From positions 186,001 through 250,000 of the forward strand of contig NZ_QGMQ01000007.1 in assembly GCF_003259155.1 (NCBI RefSeq): a stretch of 64,000 nucleotides of DNA, in the 5' to 3' direction. The DNA comes from Marinimicrobium alkaliphilum. GTDB lineage: Bacteria > Pseudomonadota > Gammaproteobacteria > Pseudomonadales > Cellvibrionaceae. The position numbers and the translations under genes are program-made. Below, piece after piece: positions 46,043 through 55,644 of this stretch (position 1 is the first letter of the stretch; each line of letters starts with the position of its first letter). The notes under the pieces are model-generated. The model was given only the letters and a program-made list of their open reading frames with translations, was not told the DNA's origin and searched no databases.

Positions 46043-47410
46043 CTAGTTCGACAGCGTCTGGGCGGTACTTCCGTTGAAGCGTAGCAGTCGGACGTTGGCC
46101 AGGTTGAAGCAGGCCCGGTAAATGTTCTTCGCTTCATCAGCGCTGACACCGAAGTCGGTCTGATTACTGCCACTCAGGGTGACGAAGGTTTGTGACCACG
46201 AGGGGCTCCCGGTAGTGTCAAACCCGAAGCCCGCACCCGCTGCGGGGGTGCTTCCTGCGAGGTAAGATGCGAACACCCGTTGGCCGCTGGCGGTGACGTA
46301 TTGCAGCCCTTGGGGGTTGTGAACTTCGGCCAGCCAGATGGGGTTATACAGCCCGCCGCTACCTTCCCAGGCGACCACCGCCTTACGGGTAGGCTCGCCG
46401 AAAAACACATCCATGTCGTAGCGTAATGTCAGGCTGTTGATGATCGTTGCGTCAACCTGAAGCGGCGTATTGATTGCCACCAGATCGCCGCTAGAGCCCA
46501 ATGTATTCCCGGAGCAGGCGCTCGAACTGGCGGGAATCAGCGTTGTGCTGGTGGTGGGGTTGACGGTTACGTCGGTTCCACCGGTACTACCTGTACCACC
46601 GGTACTGCCGTTTCCCCCAGGACTCTGGTTGTTGTCGGGCGTCGAATGGTTACCCTGCAATATTTCACTGTAATAATAGGATCCACATAGCTGAGCATAC
46701 TGGGTCTCCAGCGTCAGTTGGATATTACTTGGGCAGTCCTCATACCAGTCGCCTCCCACAAAACCCAGCCCTCTGGCGTAGTAGCCTACTTCGATATCGT
46801 TCCAGTCGGCGTCATGGCTGATAATGATGATGACATCCTGATCAGTTCGAGAGGGCGATGAGTTGCCCACGGAAAAGGTCCGGCTGGCGAAGGGGCCAAA
46901 TACTCTGAAATTGTCCCCCCAGGAATCCTGGTAGGTACCGCCTGGGTTGACGTGTCGAGGGATGCGGTAGGACAGCCCCCAACTGCTGATGGTCAGCTCG
47001 CTATTGCCGATACTGAGCGTGGTCACCACGTTGTCCTCGTCCGTCAACGTCGCCTGGTTGGCGGATACTTGCCAGACCTCGGTATAGGACCAGTCAGGCG
47101 ATACCGTGCCATCGCTCACCATGTACTCATCAAACGAGCGGGTTCCATTGGTGGCTGGCACCAAATAGTTGGCCAAATCAATGCTGCCGCCTTGTGAGCC
47201 CGTACCACCGCCTTGCGAGCCTGTACCGTTGCCGTTGCCTGTGTTCCCGCCGGGGTTGTCACTGCCGAAGTCGCCACCGTCGGGGTCGGCGTCAGAGTCG
47301 TCGCTGCTGCCTCCACAGGCCGAGAGCACAAGGATGGTGAGCAGAATGCCCATCCACCTCAACAGAAAGTGAACTGAGCGCAAGGGGGTGAATGGCGAAT
47401 ATGTTGACAT
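46043..47410 (-). CDS. Hypothetical lipoprotein with Gly/Ser-rich linkers
   Basis: 455 residues. Lipobox LVLSACGG (Cys about 32). Two low-complexity linkers (GNGNGTGSQGGGTGSQGG near 55-75; GNGSTGGTGSTGGTD near 270) separate an N-terminal beta-rich domain from a C-terminal one (FGEPTRKAVVAWEGSGGLYN). The linkers are built from short DNA repeats (46570-46620, 47190-47245). GAGGA stands eight bases before ATG. No family recognised; it may be a surface lipoprotein. It is divergent from the porin operon. Confidence 0.8.
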   Translation of the reverse strand: MSTYSPFTPLRSVHFLLRWMGILLTILVLSACGGSSDDSDADPDGGDFGSDNPGGNTGNGNGTGSQGGGTGSQGGSIDLANYLVPATNGTRSFDEYMVSDGTVSPDWSYTEVWQVSANQATLTDEDNVVTTLSIGNSELTISSWGLSYRIPRHVNPGGTYQDSWGDNFRVFGPFASRTFSVGNSSPSRTDQDVIIIISHDADWNDIEVGYYARGLGFVGGDWYEDCPSNIQLTLETQYAQLCGSYYYSEILQGNHSTPDNNQSPGGNGSTGGTGSTGGTDVTVNPTTSTTLIPASSSACSGNTLGSSGDLVAINTPLQVDATIINSLTLRYDMDVFFGEPTRKAVVAWEGSGGLYNPIWLAEVHNPQGLQYVTASGQRVFASYLAGSTPAAGAGFGFDTTGSPSWSQTFVTLSGSNQTDFGVSADEAKNIYRACFNLANVRLLRFNGSTAQTLSN

Positions 47411-47624
47411 GGCAGCTTCCTCGAAAAGCAGTTGAGTATCAATTCAATAGAGATACCGGCAGCCTACGGACGTTGCGGGGAGGCGTCATCTACAATATTG
47501 GGTATGCTGTGCAGATACCCTTTACTCGTTCTATATACCCCCTCGTGCTATAGTTTGCTTACTGATATAAAAAACTTACATTTCTCCGCCAACCGCTCGT
47601 CGGGAAGCTGCTCGGAAGGGGACT

Positions 47625-48869
47625 ATGAAACGCTGTACTGTCCGTAAAAACACTGCAATGAACCGATTTTCAAACATGTTTCGGGCAATGCTCCTGCCGG
47701 TTGTTGCGCTTGTTGCCAGCGGCAATGTTGGCGCGTCGAGCTGGAGCATCGATGGTTTTGGTACCCTCGGCGTCGTTCACTCCGATGAGGACCAGGCGGA
47801 CTTCACCTCCGGCCTGCTTGCCGATGAGGGTGCCGGTTACAGTGATCAATGGAGCGCAAAAGTCGACAGTAAGGTCGGACTTCAGCTTTCATCGAATTTT
47901 GCGTCAAAGTTCAGAGCTGTGCTTCAGGTCGTGTCGGAACAAGGTTACGACGGCTCGTTTGATCCGAAGGTTGAGTGGGCCAATGTGAGCTATGAATTGA
48001 CGCCCGAGCTCACCATTCGTGTCGGGCGTACCATCCTGCCCTCTTTTATGACCTCCGAGTACCGAAAAGTCGGTTATGCCACGGCTACAGTTCGGCCGGA
48101 GCCCGAGGTTTACAATCTGGTGCCCATCACCAATTCCGATGGTGTCGGCATCACTTACCAAAAACGCTTCGATGAGATCACGAACTTTCTGCACGTGTCC
48201 TATGGACAAAAAAGCACGAATCTACCTGACGGTTTCGCAATGGACGCAAAAAACGCGCTCACCTTCGCGAACACCCTGGAATGGCGGGACACGACGTTAT
48301 TCGCCGGCTATTCACAAACTGACCTTACCGTAGAGGTACTGAACCCTGTTTTTGACGGCTTCCGCGCCTTTGGCCCAGACGGTGAATTTATCGCTGACCA
48401 ATTTGATCTCAATGACACCACCGTGCGTGTCATCAGTTTCGGCGGGCGCTACGACCCAGGTGACTGGTTCGTGTCGGGGGAGTGGGCGAACAACAAATCA
48501 CAATCCTTTGTCGGCGAGCATCAGGGCTGGTACGTGACGGGCGGTGTTCGAGTGAATGCATTCACCCCCTACCTGACCGTTGCCGATATGCGTGCAAAAG
48601 GGGATCTCTCCCATCCAGGGCTTCCCAATCCGCAAGCGGAGCCGCTAAACGAGATCCTGAATCAGCTCCTCTCGCAAAACACGTCTGATCAGAGCCGTGT
48701 TGCGATAGGGGTCCGCTGGGACTTCGCGCCCAGCGTCGCTTTTAAAGCCCAGTACGACCGCATTGACCTTAGGCGGGGAACACGCGGCGTCTTGTCGAAC
48801 ACCCAGCCCGGTTTCGAGGGTGATGAGCCGGTTTCCCTGTTTAGCGCCACTGTCGACTTCGTTTTCTAG
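47625..48869 (+). CDS. Outer-membrane porin-like protein
   Basis: 414 residues with signal peptide (cleavage near NVGASS) and alternating beta-strand pattern with C-terminal Phe (ATVDFVF), as in trimeric gram-negative porins. GFGTLGVVHSDEDQADFTSG at the mature N-terminus and YGQKSTNL, VSGEWANN and WDFAPSVAFKAQYDRIDL are typical of the DcaP/porin-like group. Strong GGAAGGGG precedes ATG 47625; a second ATG at 47658 is possible. First gene of a three-gene operon. Confidence 0.85.
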   Translation: MKRCTVRKNTAMNRFSNMFRAMLLPVVALVASGNVGASSWSIDGFGTLGVVHSDEDQADFTSGLLADEGAGYSDQWSAKVDSKVGLQLSSNFASKFRAVLQVVSEQGYDGSFDPKVEWANVSYELTPELTIRVGRTILPSFMTSEYRKVGYATATVRPEPEVYNLVPITNSDGVGITYQKRFDEITNFLHVSYGQKSTNLPDGFAMDAKNALTFANTLEWRDTTLFAGYSQTDLTVEVLNPVFDGFRAFGPDGEFIADQFDLNDTTVRVISFGGRYDPGDWFVSGEWANNKSQSFVGEHQGWYVTGGVRVNAFTPYLTVADMRAKGDLSHPGLPNPQAEPLNEILNQLLSQNTSDQSRVAIGVRWDFAPSVAFKAQYDRIDLRRGTRGVLSNTQPGFEGDEPVSLFSATVDFVF

Positions 48870-48880
48870 GTTCTCTGACT

Positions 48881-49309
48881 ATGCCACGAACTTTCGTAAA
48901 GATAATAATGACCGGCCTGCTGAGTGTGTTGGGGCACTTCGCTTGCGCTGACGTCGTTGTTGTGGTTTCTGACGGCAGCCCGGTTCGGACACTGAGCGCG
49001 ACTCAGCTGGCGGATATCTATCTGGGGCGGCTGACGTACCTGTCTGAGGGCGAAGCGATCGTCCCCATTGATCAGGCGGAACAGACCCAGGCCCACAGTG
49101 ACTTTTACCAACACTACCTGGGGCGTACACCCGCCCAGATTCGGTCGCATTGGTCCCGGCTGATTTTTACCGGTCGCGGCCAGCCGCCGAGAGCTGTGAA
49201 CAGCCATGCCGCCCTGGTGGAAGCGGTAACCCGCAACCCCAATGCCATTGGCTACATGGACGCTGAAGCCGTGCCGGATGGCCTTCGGGTCGTTGATATC
49301 GAGTTCTAG
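48881..49309 (+). CDS. Short PstS-like phosphate-type periplasmic binding protein
   Basis: 142 residues with signal peptide (cleavage near FACAD). The pattern LSATQLADIYLGRLTYLSEG ... HYLGRTPAQIRSHWSRLIFTGRG ... NPNAIGYMDAEAVPDGLRVV is that of the one-lobe PBP_like_2 proteins, about half the size of PstS. It follows the porin by 11 bases and precedes a GGDEF-EAL gene by 4 bases, so it probably serves as a sensor or feeder in that system rather than in an ABC transporter (no permease here). Confidence 0.85.
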   Translation: MPRTFVKIIMTGLLSVLGHFACADVVVVVSDGSPVRTLSATQLADIYLGRLTYLSEGEAIVPIDQAEQTQAHSDFYQHYLGRTPAQIRSHWSRLIFTGRGQPPRAVNSHAALVEAVTRNPNAIGYMDAEAVPDGLRVVDIEF

Positions 49310-49313
49310 GCCT

Positions 49314-51629
49314 ATGACAGTCGCTACTTCAGAGAATCAGGCCAAAACCGATAGAAGCAGGCGATTTCATCGGTTTCTGGAAGCGCCGGTGCTGATCGGC
49401 GCCCTGGCCCTGATTGGTCTGAGCCTGATCTGGAGTGCGACCTTCCATCTGACCTCTGATGTGATAGCAAGTGCGTCCAGAAACAACGCGTCCATGACCA
49501 CCGATGTTGCGCAAACCTATGAGGCGCAAGTGGTGCGCGCGCTGCGCGAAATTGACCAGACCCTCAAGCTGGTTCGCTACGACGTCCAGCGCCAGGCGCC
49601 CGAGGCCGCCATTGATGACCTCAACGAGCAGGATCTGTTGCCCCCCAGCCTACTGTTTTCGGTCGCCGTGCTCAGCCCCGAAGGGAATCTTCTGGCAACC
49701 CACGGTCGATTCGGACTGGAGCGGGCCGAAGAGCGCGCGTTCTTCCAGCGCGCACTCCGTACCCAGCAATTGACGCTCAGCCGCCCAATTGACACCGACG
49801 TTGGCGCATTCTTGTACTTCGCGCGCGGCATGACGGATGAACAGGGGCGCGACTCCGGTGTTGTCACTTTGGCGGTGCATGCGGAGTATTTTGTCAGTGG
49901 GTACGACAGTGCCACGCTGGGCGAGGCGGGCTTGCTTGGGCTCGCGGGCGACGATGACAATTTCCGGGTCTATAGAACCGGGGATAAGATTGGTGTGGGC
50001 ACCTCGCTGGGTGTTGTTGCCCGAGAGGCTTCAGGCGTCACCGATTCATCGCCGGCTCCCTTGGTTCGGCACCCCTGGGATCAGGTTGAGCGCTATACCG
50101 TGGTGCGGGAGCTGTTCGAGTTTCCGCTCTCGGTCGTTATAGGGCTCTCGCACGCGGAACAATTGGCACCGGCACGGGCCACCGTTCGGGAATACTATTG
50201 GCGAGCGGTGTTTGCCAGTGGACTGTTGATTGGCATTGCGGGGATTCTGGGGTTTCTCAGCTGGCGACTGCAAAAAGAGCGACAACAGGCGACCGAGGAG
50301 CGCGTGCAGCATGCGCAAAAAGTTGAGTACCTGGCCTTTCATGACAGCCTGACTGACTTGCCCAACCGTGCCTACTTCAGTCGATTGCTGACGCAGTCCA
50401 TGCTGGAGGCTCGACGCTATGAGCGTCAGTTTGCCCTGCTTTTTCTGGATCTGGATCGTTTCAAGCACATCAATGATTCCCTCGGTCACGATGCGGGCGA
50501 TGAGCTGCTTCAGGAAATCGCCAGGCGTCTCGCGTGCGCCGTTCGTGAGAGCGATGTCGTGGCGCGCCTTGGCGGCGATGAGTTTGTGGTGCTGCTGCCG
50601 AATATTGCGGACCCGCAACACGTCTCGCCAGTCGCCGATAAAATTCTCGCCGCCTGCGCGAAGCCGTTCACGTTGGTTGGGCAGGAATTTCGAGTCACTG
50701 TTAGCATCGGCATTACGCTCTTCCCCCGGGATGGCGATGACGAGCAGACATTGATGAAAAATGCGGATATGGCGATGTACCACGCCAAGGCGCTGGGGAA
50801 AAACAATTTCCAATTTTTCTCCGAGTCGCTCAGTGATGACTCTCTGGAGCGCTTGACGCTTGAGTCAAGCCTACGCCACGCGCTCGAGCGTCAGGAGTTT
50901 CGCCTGTACTACCAGCCCAAGCGAAATATGAAGAGCGGGGATATTACCGGCGTGGAGGCGCTGCTGCGCTGGGCACACCCGGAACTGGGTATGATCCTGC
51001 CAATGCAATTCATACCCGTGGCGGAGGAGAACGGCCTGATCGTTCCTATCGGCCGCTGGGTGTTTCATACGGCCTGCCAGCAAAGTGTCGACTGGCAAGC
51101 CAATGGCATGCCGCCACTGAGCATGGCCATCAACCTATCGGCTCGACAGTTCATCGATGAGCATCTGCTGGACGACATCAAGTTGGCTCTGGAAGAGACC
51201 GGCATGAACCCGGACCTGCTGGAGTTGGAGATTACCGAAAGCATGGTAATGCGCGATGTTGAAGCCACCGTGAAAATCCTGAAAGAACTAAAGGCTATGG
51301 GTGTACGGGTCGCCATCGACGACTTTGGTACCGGCTACTCTTCGTTGTCCACACTCAAGCAGTTCCCGGTGGACACCATCAAGATCGATGCGTCCTTTAT
51401 CCACGACTTGACCCGTAGCCTGGAAGACCGGGGTTTGACCGAGGCGATCATCGCCGTCGGGCGTAGCCTGAGTCTGAATGTTATCGCCGAGGGCGTGGAA
51501 ACCTCCGAGCAGTACGAGTTCTTGCAAGCCCAGGCGTGTGATGAGTTCCAGGGTTTCTACGGCAACGAGGCGCTTCCGGCGGAGGAGTTCAGCCGCTTAA
51601 TCGCGTCTATCCGCAGCGGTCGGAGCTGA
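49314..51629 (+). CDS. Membrane sensor GGDEF-EAL protein
   Basis: 771 residues. Membrane helix (about 22-45), a periplasmic Cache-like domain (about 50-295), a second membrane helix (about 300-320), a short coiled coil (ERQQATEERVQHAQKVEYL), GGDEF (RLGGDEFVVLLP; intact), and EAL (GVEALLRWAHPE, ELEITESMVM, DDFGTGYSSL; intact). Both cyclase and phosphodiesterase active sites look complete. No good Shine-Dalgarno stands between the previous stop (49309) and ATG 49314, so translation is probably coupled. The Cache domain may read the binding protein encoded just upstream. Confidence 0.92.
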   Translation: MTVATSENQAKTDRSRRFHRFLEAPVLIGALALIGLSLIWSATFHLTSDVIASASRNNASMTTDVAQTYEAQVVRALREIDQTLKLVRYDVQRQAPEAAIDDLNEQDLLPPSLLFSVAVLSPEGNLLATHGRFGLERAEERAFFQRALRTQQLTLSRPIDTDVGAFLYFARGMTDEQGRDSGVVTLAVHAEYFVSGYDSATLGEAGLLGLAGDDDNFRVYRTGDKIGVGTSLGVVAREASGVTDSSPAPLVRHPWDQVERYTVVRELFEFPLSVVIGLSHAEQLAPARATVREYYWRAVFASGLLIGIAGILGFLSWRLQKERQQATEERVQHAQKVEYLAFHDSLTDLPNRAYFSRLLTQSMLEARRYERQFALLFLDLDRFKHINDSLGHDAGDELLQEIARRLACAVRESDVVARLGGDEFVVLLPNIADPQHVSPVADKILAACAKPFTLVGQEFRVTVSIGITLFPRDGDDEQTLMKNADMAMYHAKALGKNNFQFFSESLSDDSLERLTLESSLRHALERQEFRLYYQPKRNMKSGDITGVEALLRWAHPELGMILPMQFIPVAEENGLIVPIGRWVFHTACQQSVDWQANGMPPLSMAINLSARQFIDEHLLDDIKLALEETGMNPDLLELEITESMVMRDVEATVKILKELKAMGVRVAIDDFGTGYSSLSTLKQFPVDTIKIDASFIHDLTRSLEDRGLTEAIIAVGRSLSLNVIAEGVETSEQYEFLQAQACDEFQGFYGNEALPAEEFSRLIASIRSGRS

Positions 51630-51650
51630 ACCCTGCCAACAACGCCCAGC

Positions 51651-53717
51651 TCATTTCCACAGCGTCTTTTCGTTTCCATCTCTAAACAGCACAACAATGT
51701 TGTTTTCTTCACTGGACCGATCAATGCGCGCCACCGGCATCAGTTCATCGTCGGTCCAGGGTTCTCCGGATTCTTTCCAGAGCATTAGCGTGGCGTAGAT
51801 CACGGGTAACCGGCTGTTTTCAGAGAGGGTGTGCGACACATTGATTACCGCGCTTTGGTCGCTGGCCGGGTGCAAACCGGTGGTATCCAGAGTGTCCATA
51901 TCCTGCCAACCTCGCAGCGGCACCATCGCCAATTGGTAGACGCCGTTGTCGATGATCTGCACCTCATACCCATTGACGGTGCGCTGGCTCTTGCGAATAT
52001 TGTTACCCAGCCTGGGCAGCGCATAGTGCCCCAGGCGAAACTCAGTTGGAGTCGTGCTCAGGTTTTCGTCCACACGCAGGATGCCATTGGGCAGCGGTAT
52101 ATCGGCCAGTTTGAGGCGCACATTGTCGTCGGTCTCCAATACCGCGCTGCGGTAGTAAACGCCGTCGCTGTATTGTTCGAACTCAAAAAGGCGCAGGGCT
52201 TCCCAGTCGTCGTCTTTGTTCCTGATCACATAGTTCATGGCGACTTCGCCCTCGGCGCCGTCCGCCTGCCAGGGAAAGGCGCTGTTGTAGGCCAGCCGGT
52301 TGTAGTTCTCGCTGCCGCGAAAGGCCTCCCAGTTGTCGATAACGCCCACATGGCACCAGGCTCTCACTTCCGAGGCGCCGATGTTGGGGTAGTTGGTGGT
52401 CAGGATTTCCGCTCCTGCCTGAAAGTTGTTGTGCACGGTGCCTTTGGTCAAATGCGACTCCCAGGCGCCTTCATTTTCCGTGGCGGTCCAGAAAGCATTG
52501 TCCTCGGGTATGAGGAGTGCCAGAAATGCTTTGAGCGACCAGTAGTTGCTGCCGCGCACACTGTAACCCTGCACCGCAGGTTCAAAGGTCCCGTAGAACC
52601 CCAGCGTGGGCACCCCGTCGTGGAGGAAGTCCGGGTGCTGCAGAAACTGCAATAAGTTGCCCGATGAAATGCGACGCATCCAGCCGTAGTTGATGTCCGG
52701 GTCTTCATTCAGGCCCATCAGCGGGAAGGGCGTAATGCTGGCAAAGCGATAGCCGATACTGCGCCCCCACATAATCATCTCGCCATCGCGACTAAATAGA
52801 TAGGGGTAGTTATCGTTGAGGTCTTCAAAGTAGTCCGCGAACTGCTTGGCAATGTCCGGGTAATGCTGGTTGCCAAACAGGTCGGCCCACAGGATGCCGT
52901 ACATTTGAAAGGCCCACATGCTGTAGTAATCGTAAGCTGGGTTGTCGTTGTACCAGCCATCACCGCGATAGTGCTCGAGCGATTCCTGCAGATACTCAAC
53001 CAGCAACGCCTCATTGACTTCGTAGCCCTGGGTTTTGAAAAAGCTCAGGACGTAGATGTTGAAGAACTTCCAGTTGGAGGGCACCGTCGGTCCGTCGCCA
53101 TAGCTGAGCATGGTGTCGGCGAGCGCATCCTGTTGCGCTTTGGACAGCGGCTCCCAGAGCACTTCCGGCGCAACAAACAGCGATATCGCCACCGCCCCGA
53201 ACTCCACCAGTGCCTGATTCGGTCCGCCGTCTTCGGCGCGCGGCTCTATGTAGGTTGGGCTTTCCGGGTTGATCAGTTCAGCCAGGTGATGGCGGTAATA
53301 GTCCGCGAGTTTTATGCCGTTGATTTCCAGGTCGGGATCTTCTTTGAGTAGGACGCTGGCGCCGAACAGCGTGCGCGACAGACCTTCCAGTTTTTCAACG
53401 ACGGTTACCTCCGGGCGGCGTTCGTTGCGCTCCATACCGGGGTCAAAGGGGAACACCATGGGGTCGTCAATGCTGTCGATATAGCTGAAGGCGCCCTCCA
53501 GCAAGTAGCGCGTGGCATCCTTCCAGTGTTCTCGGGTCATGCCGGTGTGTGGGCTGAGTTCGTAGTCAGGTTGCTCAAGGGTAAAAATAGTGTGCTCGGG
53601 CGATGTTTCCGTCTTCGCCGGGCCGGTACAGGCGGCCATTACAACGGCGCTCAAGACCAGGAAACCGAACGCGATACGGCCGAGGCCAACCGAAGGTATT
53701 CTGCTTTTCATGTTCAT
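51651..53717 (-). CDS. DUF2264 (GH154-like) lipoprotein glycosidase
   Basis: 688 residues from ATG 53717 (GGAG six bases before). Lipobox VVMAAC (Cys about 30). The body matches DUF2264, an (alpha/alpha)-barrel family now linked to GH154 glucuronidases: FGAVAISLFVAPEVLWEPL, NWKFFNIYVLSFFK, YNDNPAYDYYSMWAFQMYG, SRDGEMIMWGRSIGYRFA and GYSVRGSNYWSLKAFLAL. The likely role is trimming uronic acid or unsaturated ends from pectin-like or other acidic oligosaccharides in the periplasm. It follows GH105 by 21 bases. Confidence 0.85.
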   Translation of the reverse strand: MNMKSRIPSVGLGRIAFGFLVLSAVVMAACTGPAKTETSPEHTIFTLEQPDYELSPHTGMTREHWKDATRYLLEGAFSYIDSIDDPMVFPFDPGMERNERRPEVTVVEKLEGLSRTLFGASVLLKEDPDLEINGIKLADYYRHHLAELINPESPTYIEPRAEDGGPNQALVEFGAVAISLFVAPEVLWEPLSKAQQDALADTMLSYGDGPTVPSNWKFFNIYVLSFFKTQGYEVNEALLVEYLQESLEHYRGDGWYNDNPAYDYYSMWAFQMYGILWADLFGNQHYPDIAKQFADYFEDLNDNYPYLFSRDGEMIMWGRSIGYRFASITPFPLMGLNEDPDINYGWMRRISSGNLLQFLQHPDFLHDGVPTLGFYGTFEPAVQGYSVRGSNYWSLKAFLALLIPEDNAFWTATENEGAWESHLTKGTVHNNFQAGAEILTTNYPNIGASEVRAWCHVGVIDNWEAFRGSENYNRLAYNSAFPWQADGAEGEVAMNYVIRNKDDDWEALRLFEFEQYSDGVYYRSAVLETDDNVRLKLADIPLPNGILRVDENLSTTPTEFRLGHYALPRLGNNIRKSQRTVNGYEVQIIDNGVYQLAMVPLRGWQDMDTLDTTGLHPASDQSAVINVSHTLSENSRLPVIYATLMLWKESGEPWTDDELMPVARIDRSSEENNIVVLFRDGNEKTLWK

Positions 53718-53738
53718 AGGGCGCTCCATTGCGATAGC

Positions 53739-54890
53739 TTATTTTTCCACCAACCGATACATTTCCGACGCTGCGAGCAGGAAGGCGCCCACCCCAAAGT
53801 TGGCGGTGGAGTCGGCATCGACCACCTGGCCGGGTATGGCTCGCTCACCAATCGGCTGGATGTAGCCGACCTTGCCGCTTTCCTGCAGCGCCGTTTCGCT
53901 CAGGTATTGCCAGGCGTTCAACGCTACCGGCAAGTAGGTGGATTTATCGAGTTGGCCGTTGTTGATGCCCCACAGGTAGCCGTAGGTAAAGAATGCCGTG
54001 CCACTGGTTTCATAACCCGGGGCGTGTTCCGGGTCGAGCAGGCTGCGCGTCCAGTAGCCGCCGGGCTGCTGCACGCGGGCCAGGGTGGCGGCCATCTTCT
54101 GGTACACGGCAAGGTACTCATCGCGGTGTTTGTGATCCTCGGGCAAGTCGGCCAGCACTTTGGCCAAGCCGGCAAACACCCAGCCGTCCCCGCGCGCCCA
54201 GAAATCCTTGTAGCCATTCAAGCTCTTGTGCTCTGGGTAAACGTACTTGGCATCACGATAAAACAGGCCGGTTTCCTCGTCGTACATGATGCTTTTGGCG
54301 TAGGTAAAATACGCGTGCAATTTTTCAAGATACTGTTCGTCGCCGGTGACGTGGTAGAGCTTGGTCATTACCGGCATCACCATGTACAGACCATCGGCCC
54401 ACCACCAGTAGTCCACCGCTTCGGTGGCCATCTGGTACTCCATGACTTCCAGCGCGCGCTCAATCTTTTCGCGCAAGCCGGTAATCTGGTACAGGTCGAT
54501 ATAAGTCTGAAAGCAGATCTGCCAGTCACCGAACAACACATACTCGTCGGTTTCGCCGTAGCTGTATTTCCATTCCGAAGGGTCATCCGATTTGGCCCCC
54601 ATCCAGTCGTTCAGCTCGCCCCAGCGCAGGGAATAATCAAGATAGTCCTCATCACCGGTCACGAAATAGGCTTCCATATTGCCGGTGTGATAGGCCGCGT
54701 GCTCCCAGAATGCCCAACCGGGCTCCGGGTTTTCCGCCTGCCAGTAATCATTGGCGCGGGTGAGCTGTTCCAGGACGACGGCGTCGTGGGGCAAGGGCTG
54801 CGTAGAAGGATGATCCTGATTTGTACAACCGCTAGAGGCAAAAATCACAGGAAACACAAAAAGCAGATTACGCAAGGGATGTGTATTCAT
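53739..54890 (-). CDS. GH105 unsaturated rhamnogalacturonyl/glucuronyl hydrolase-like lipoprotein
   Basis: 383 residues from ATG 54890. Signal with lipobox ASSGCTN (Cys about 22). The GH105 (alpha/alpha)6 barrel is seen in WWADGLYMVMPVMTKLYHVT (catalytic Asp region), KDFWARGDGWVFAGLAKVL, GGYWTRSLLDPEHAPGYETS and TAFFTYGYLWGINNG. The enzyme hydrates the 4,5-unsaturated uronic acid left by polysaccharide lyases. Upstream in-frame starts (54905, 54953) lack a signal. It pairs with the DUF2264 gene; no lyase is nearby. Confidence 0.88.
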   Translation of the reverse strand: MNTHPLRNLLFVFPVIFASSGCTNQDHPSTQPLPHDAVVLEQLTRANDYWQAENPEPGWAFWEHAAYHTGNMEAYFVTGDEDYLDYSLRWGELNDWMGAKSDDPSEWKYSYGETDEYVLFGDWQICFQTYIDLYQITGLREKIERALEVMEYQMATEAVDYWWWADGLYMVMPVMTKLYHVTGDEQYLEKLHAYFTYAKSIMYDEETGLFYRDAKYVYPEHKSLNGYKDFWARGDGWVFAGLAKVLADLPEDHKHRDEYLAVYQKMAATLARVQQPGGYWTRSLLDPEHAPGYETSGTAFFTYGYLWGINNGQLDKSTYLPVALNAWQYLSETALQESGKVGYIQPIGERAIPGQVVDADSTANFGVGAFLLAASEMYRLVEK

Positions 54891-55095
54891 ATTAATTCCA
54901 TTCATATAAATATTGATTATTATGGCGTGGGCAGTCAGCGGACAATAAGTCATATAAATATGGATGTAAAGGCTGCGGCCCCGTGCTCAGGGGCCTCTTG
55001 ATTCTATGGCGGGAGCTGTTCCCAGCTAACAGGTGAGCCGGCCGGCGGTTAGTGGCATAATGCCCCCAAGACAACCACTGGTGGGAGCCGACACA

Positions 55096-55644
55096 ATGCC
55101 ATCTCTACAGGATCAACTCTTGCAGGCCGGCTTGATTAACGACAAAAAAGCCAAGCAAGTTAAAAAAGATAAGCGCAAGCAGGACAAGGTGAGCCGCCGC
55201 TCAGGTGAGCCGGTGGTCGATGAGGTCAAGCAGTCCGCCCAAGCAGCCCGGGCGGAAAAAGCCGAGCGTGATCGCGCGCTCAATCGCCAGCGTGAACAGG
55301 AATTACAACAGAAAGCCATTGCTGGGCAGATCCAGCAACTGATCGAAAATCACCGCCAGAACAAAGGCGCCGGCCAGAATGATGTCGAATACAACTTTAC
55401 CGACAACAAACTGATCAAGAAAATGCGCGTCTCCGCCGCCGTACAACGCCAGATCGTGCGCGGCCAGCTGGCGATCGTAAAGCTGGGCGAAGGCTATGAG
55501 CTGGTGCCGCGCGCAGTCGCCGACAAGATCGCCCAGCGAGATCAGCGTGCCGTGATCGTCGCCAATACCCAGACCGTCGAGCAACAGGCTGACGAAGACG
55601 ATCCCTATAAGGATTATGTCATCCCCGATGATCTGATGTGGTAA
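55096..55644 (+). CDS. DUF2058 family protein (YaiL type)
   Basis: 182 residues, cytoplasmic. Starts MPSLQDQLLQAGLINDKKAK, has a Lys/Arg/Glu-rich coiled-coil (about 15-90) and a compact C-domain (NLIKKM-type stretch, GYELVPRAVADKIAQRD), ending in acidic EDDPYKDYVIPDDLMW. This is the DUF2058 family; related proteins associate with ribosomes or RNA, but function is unknown. ATG 55096 has GGGAG eight bases before. Confidence 0.92.
   Translation: MPSLQDQLLQAGLINDKKAKQVKKDKRKQDKVSRRSGEPVVDEVKQSAQAARAEKAERDRALNRQREQELQQKAIAGQIQQLIENHRQNKGAGQNDVEYNFTDNKLIKKMRVSAAVQRQIVRGQLAIVKLGEGYELVPRAVADKIAQRDQRAVIVANTQTVEQQADEDDPYKDYVIPDDLMW

Noticed and set aside
54905-54930. Possible fifth copy of the AT-rich GntR operator before GH105
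   Set aside because: AT-rich (ATATTGATTATTAT) but lacks the TGTAWTATAAT core shared by the other four.
53526-55001. 491-codon plus-strand frame opposite the GH105 and DUF2264 genes
   Set aside because: Antisense shadow of two lipoprotein enzymes with clear motifs; no Shine-Dalgarno or recognisable domain.
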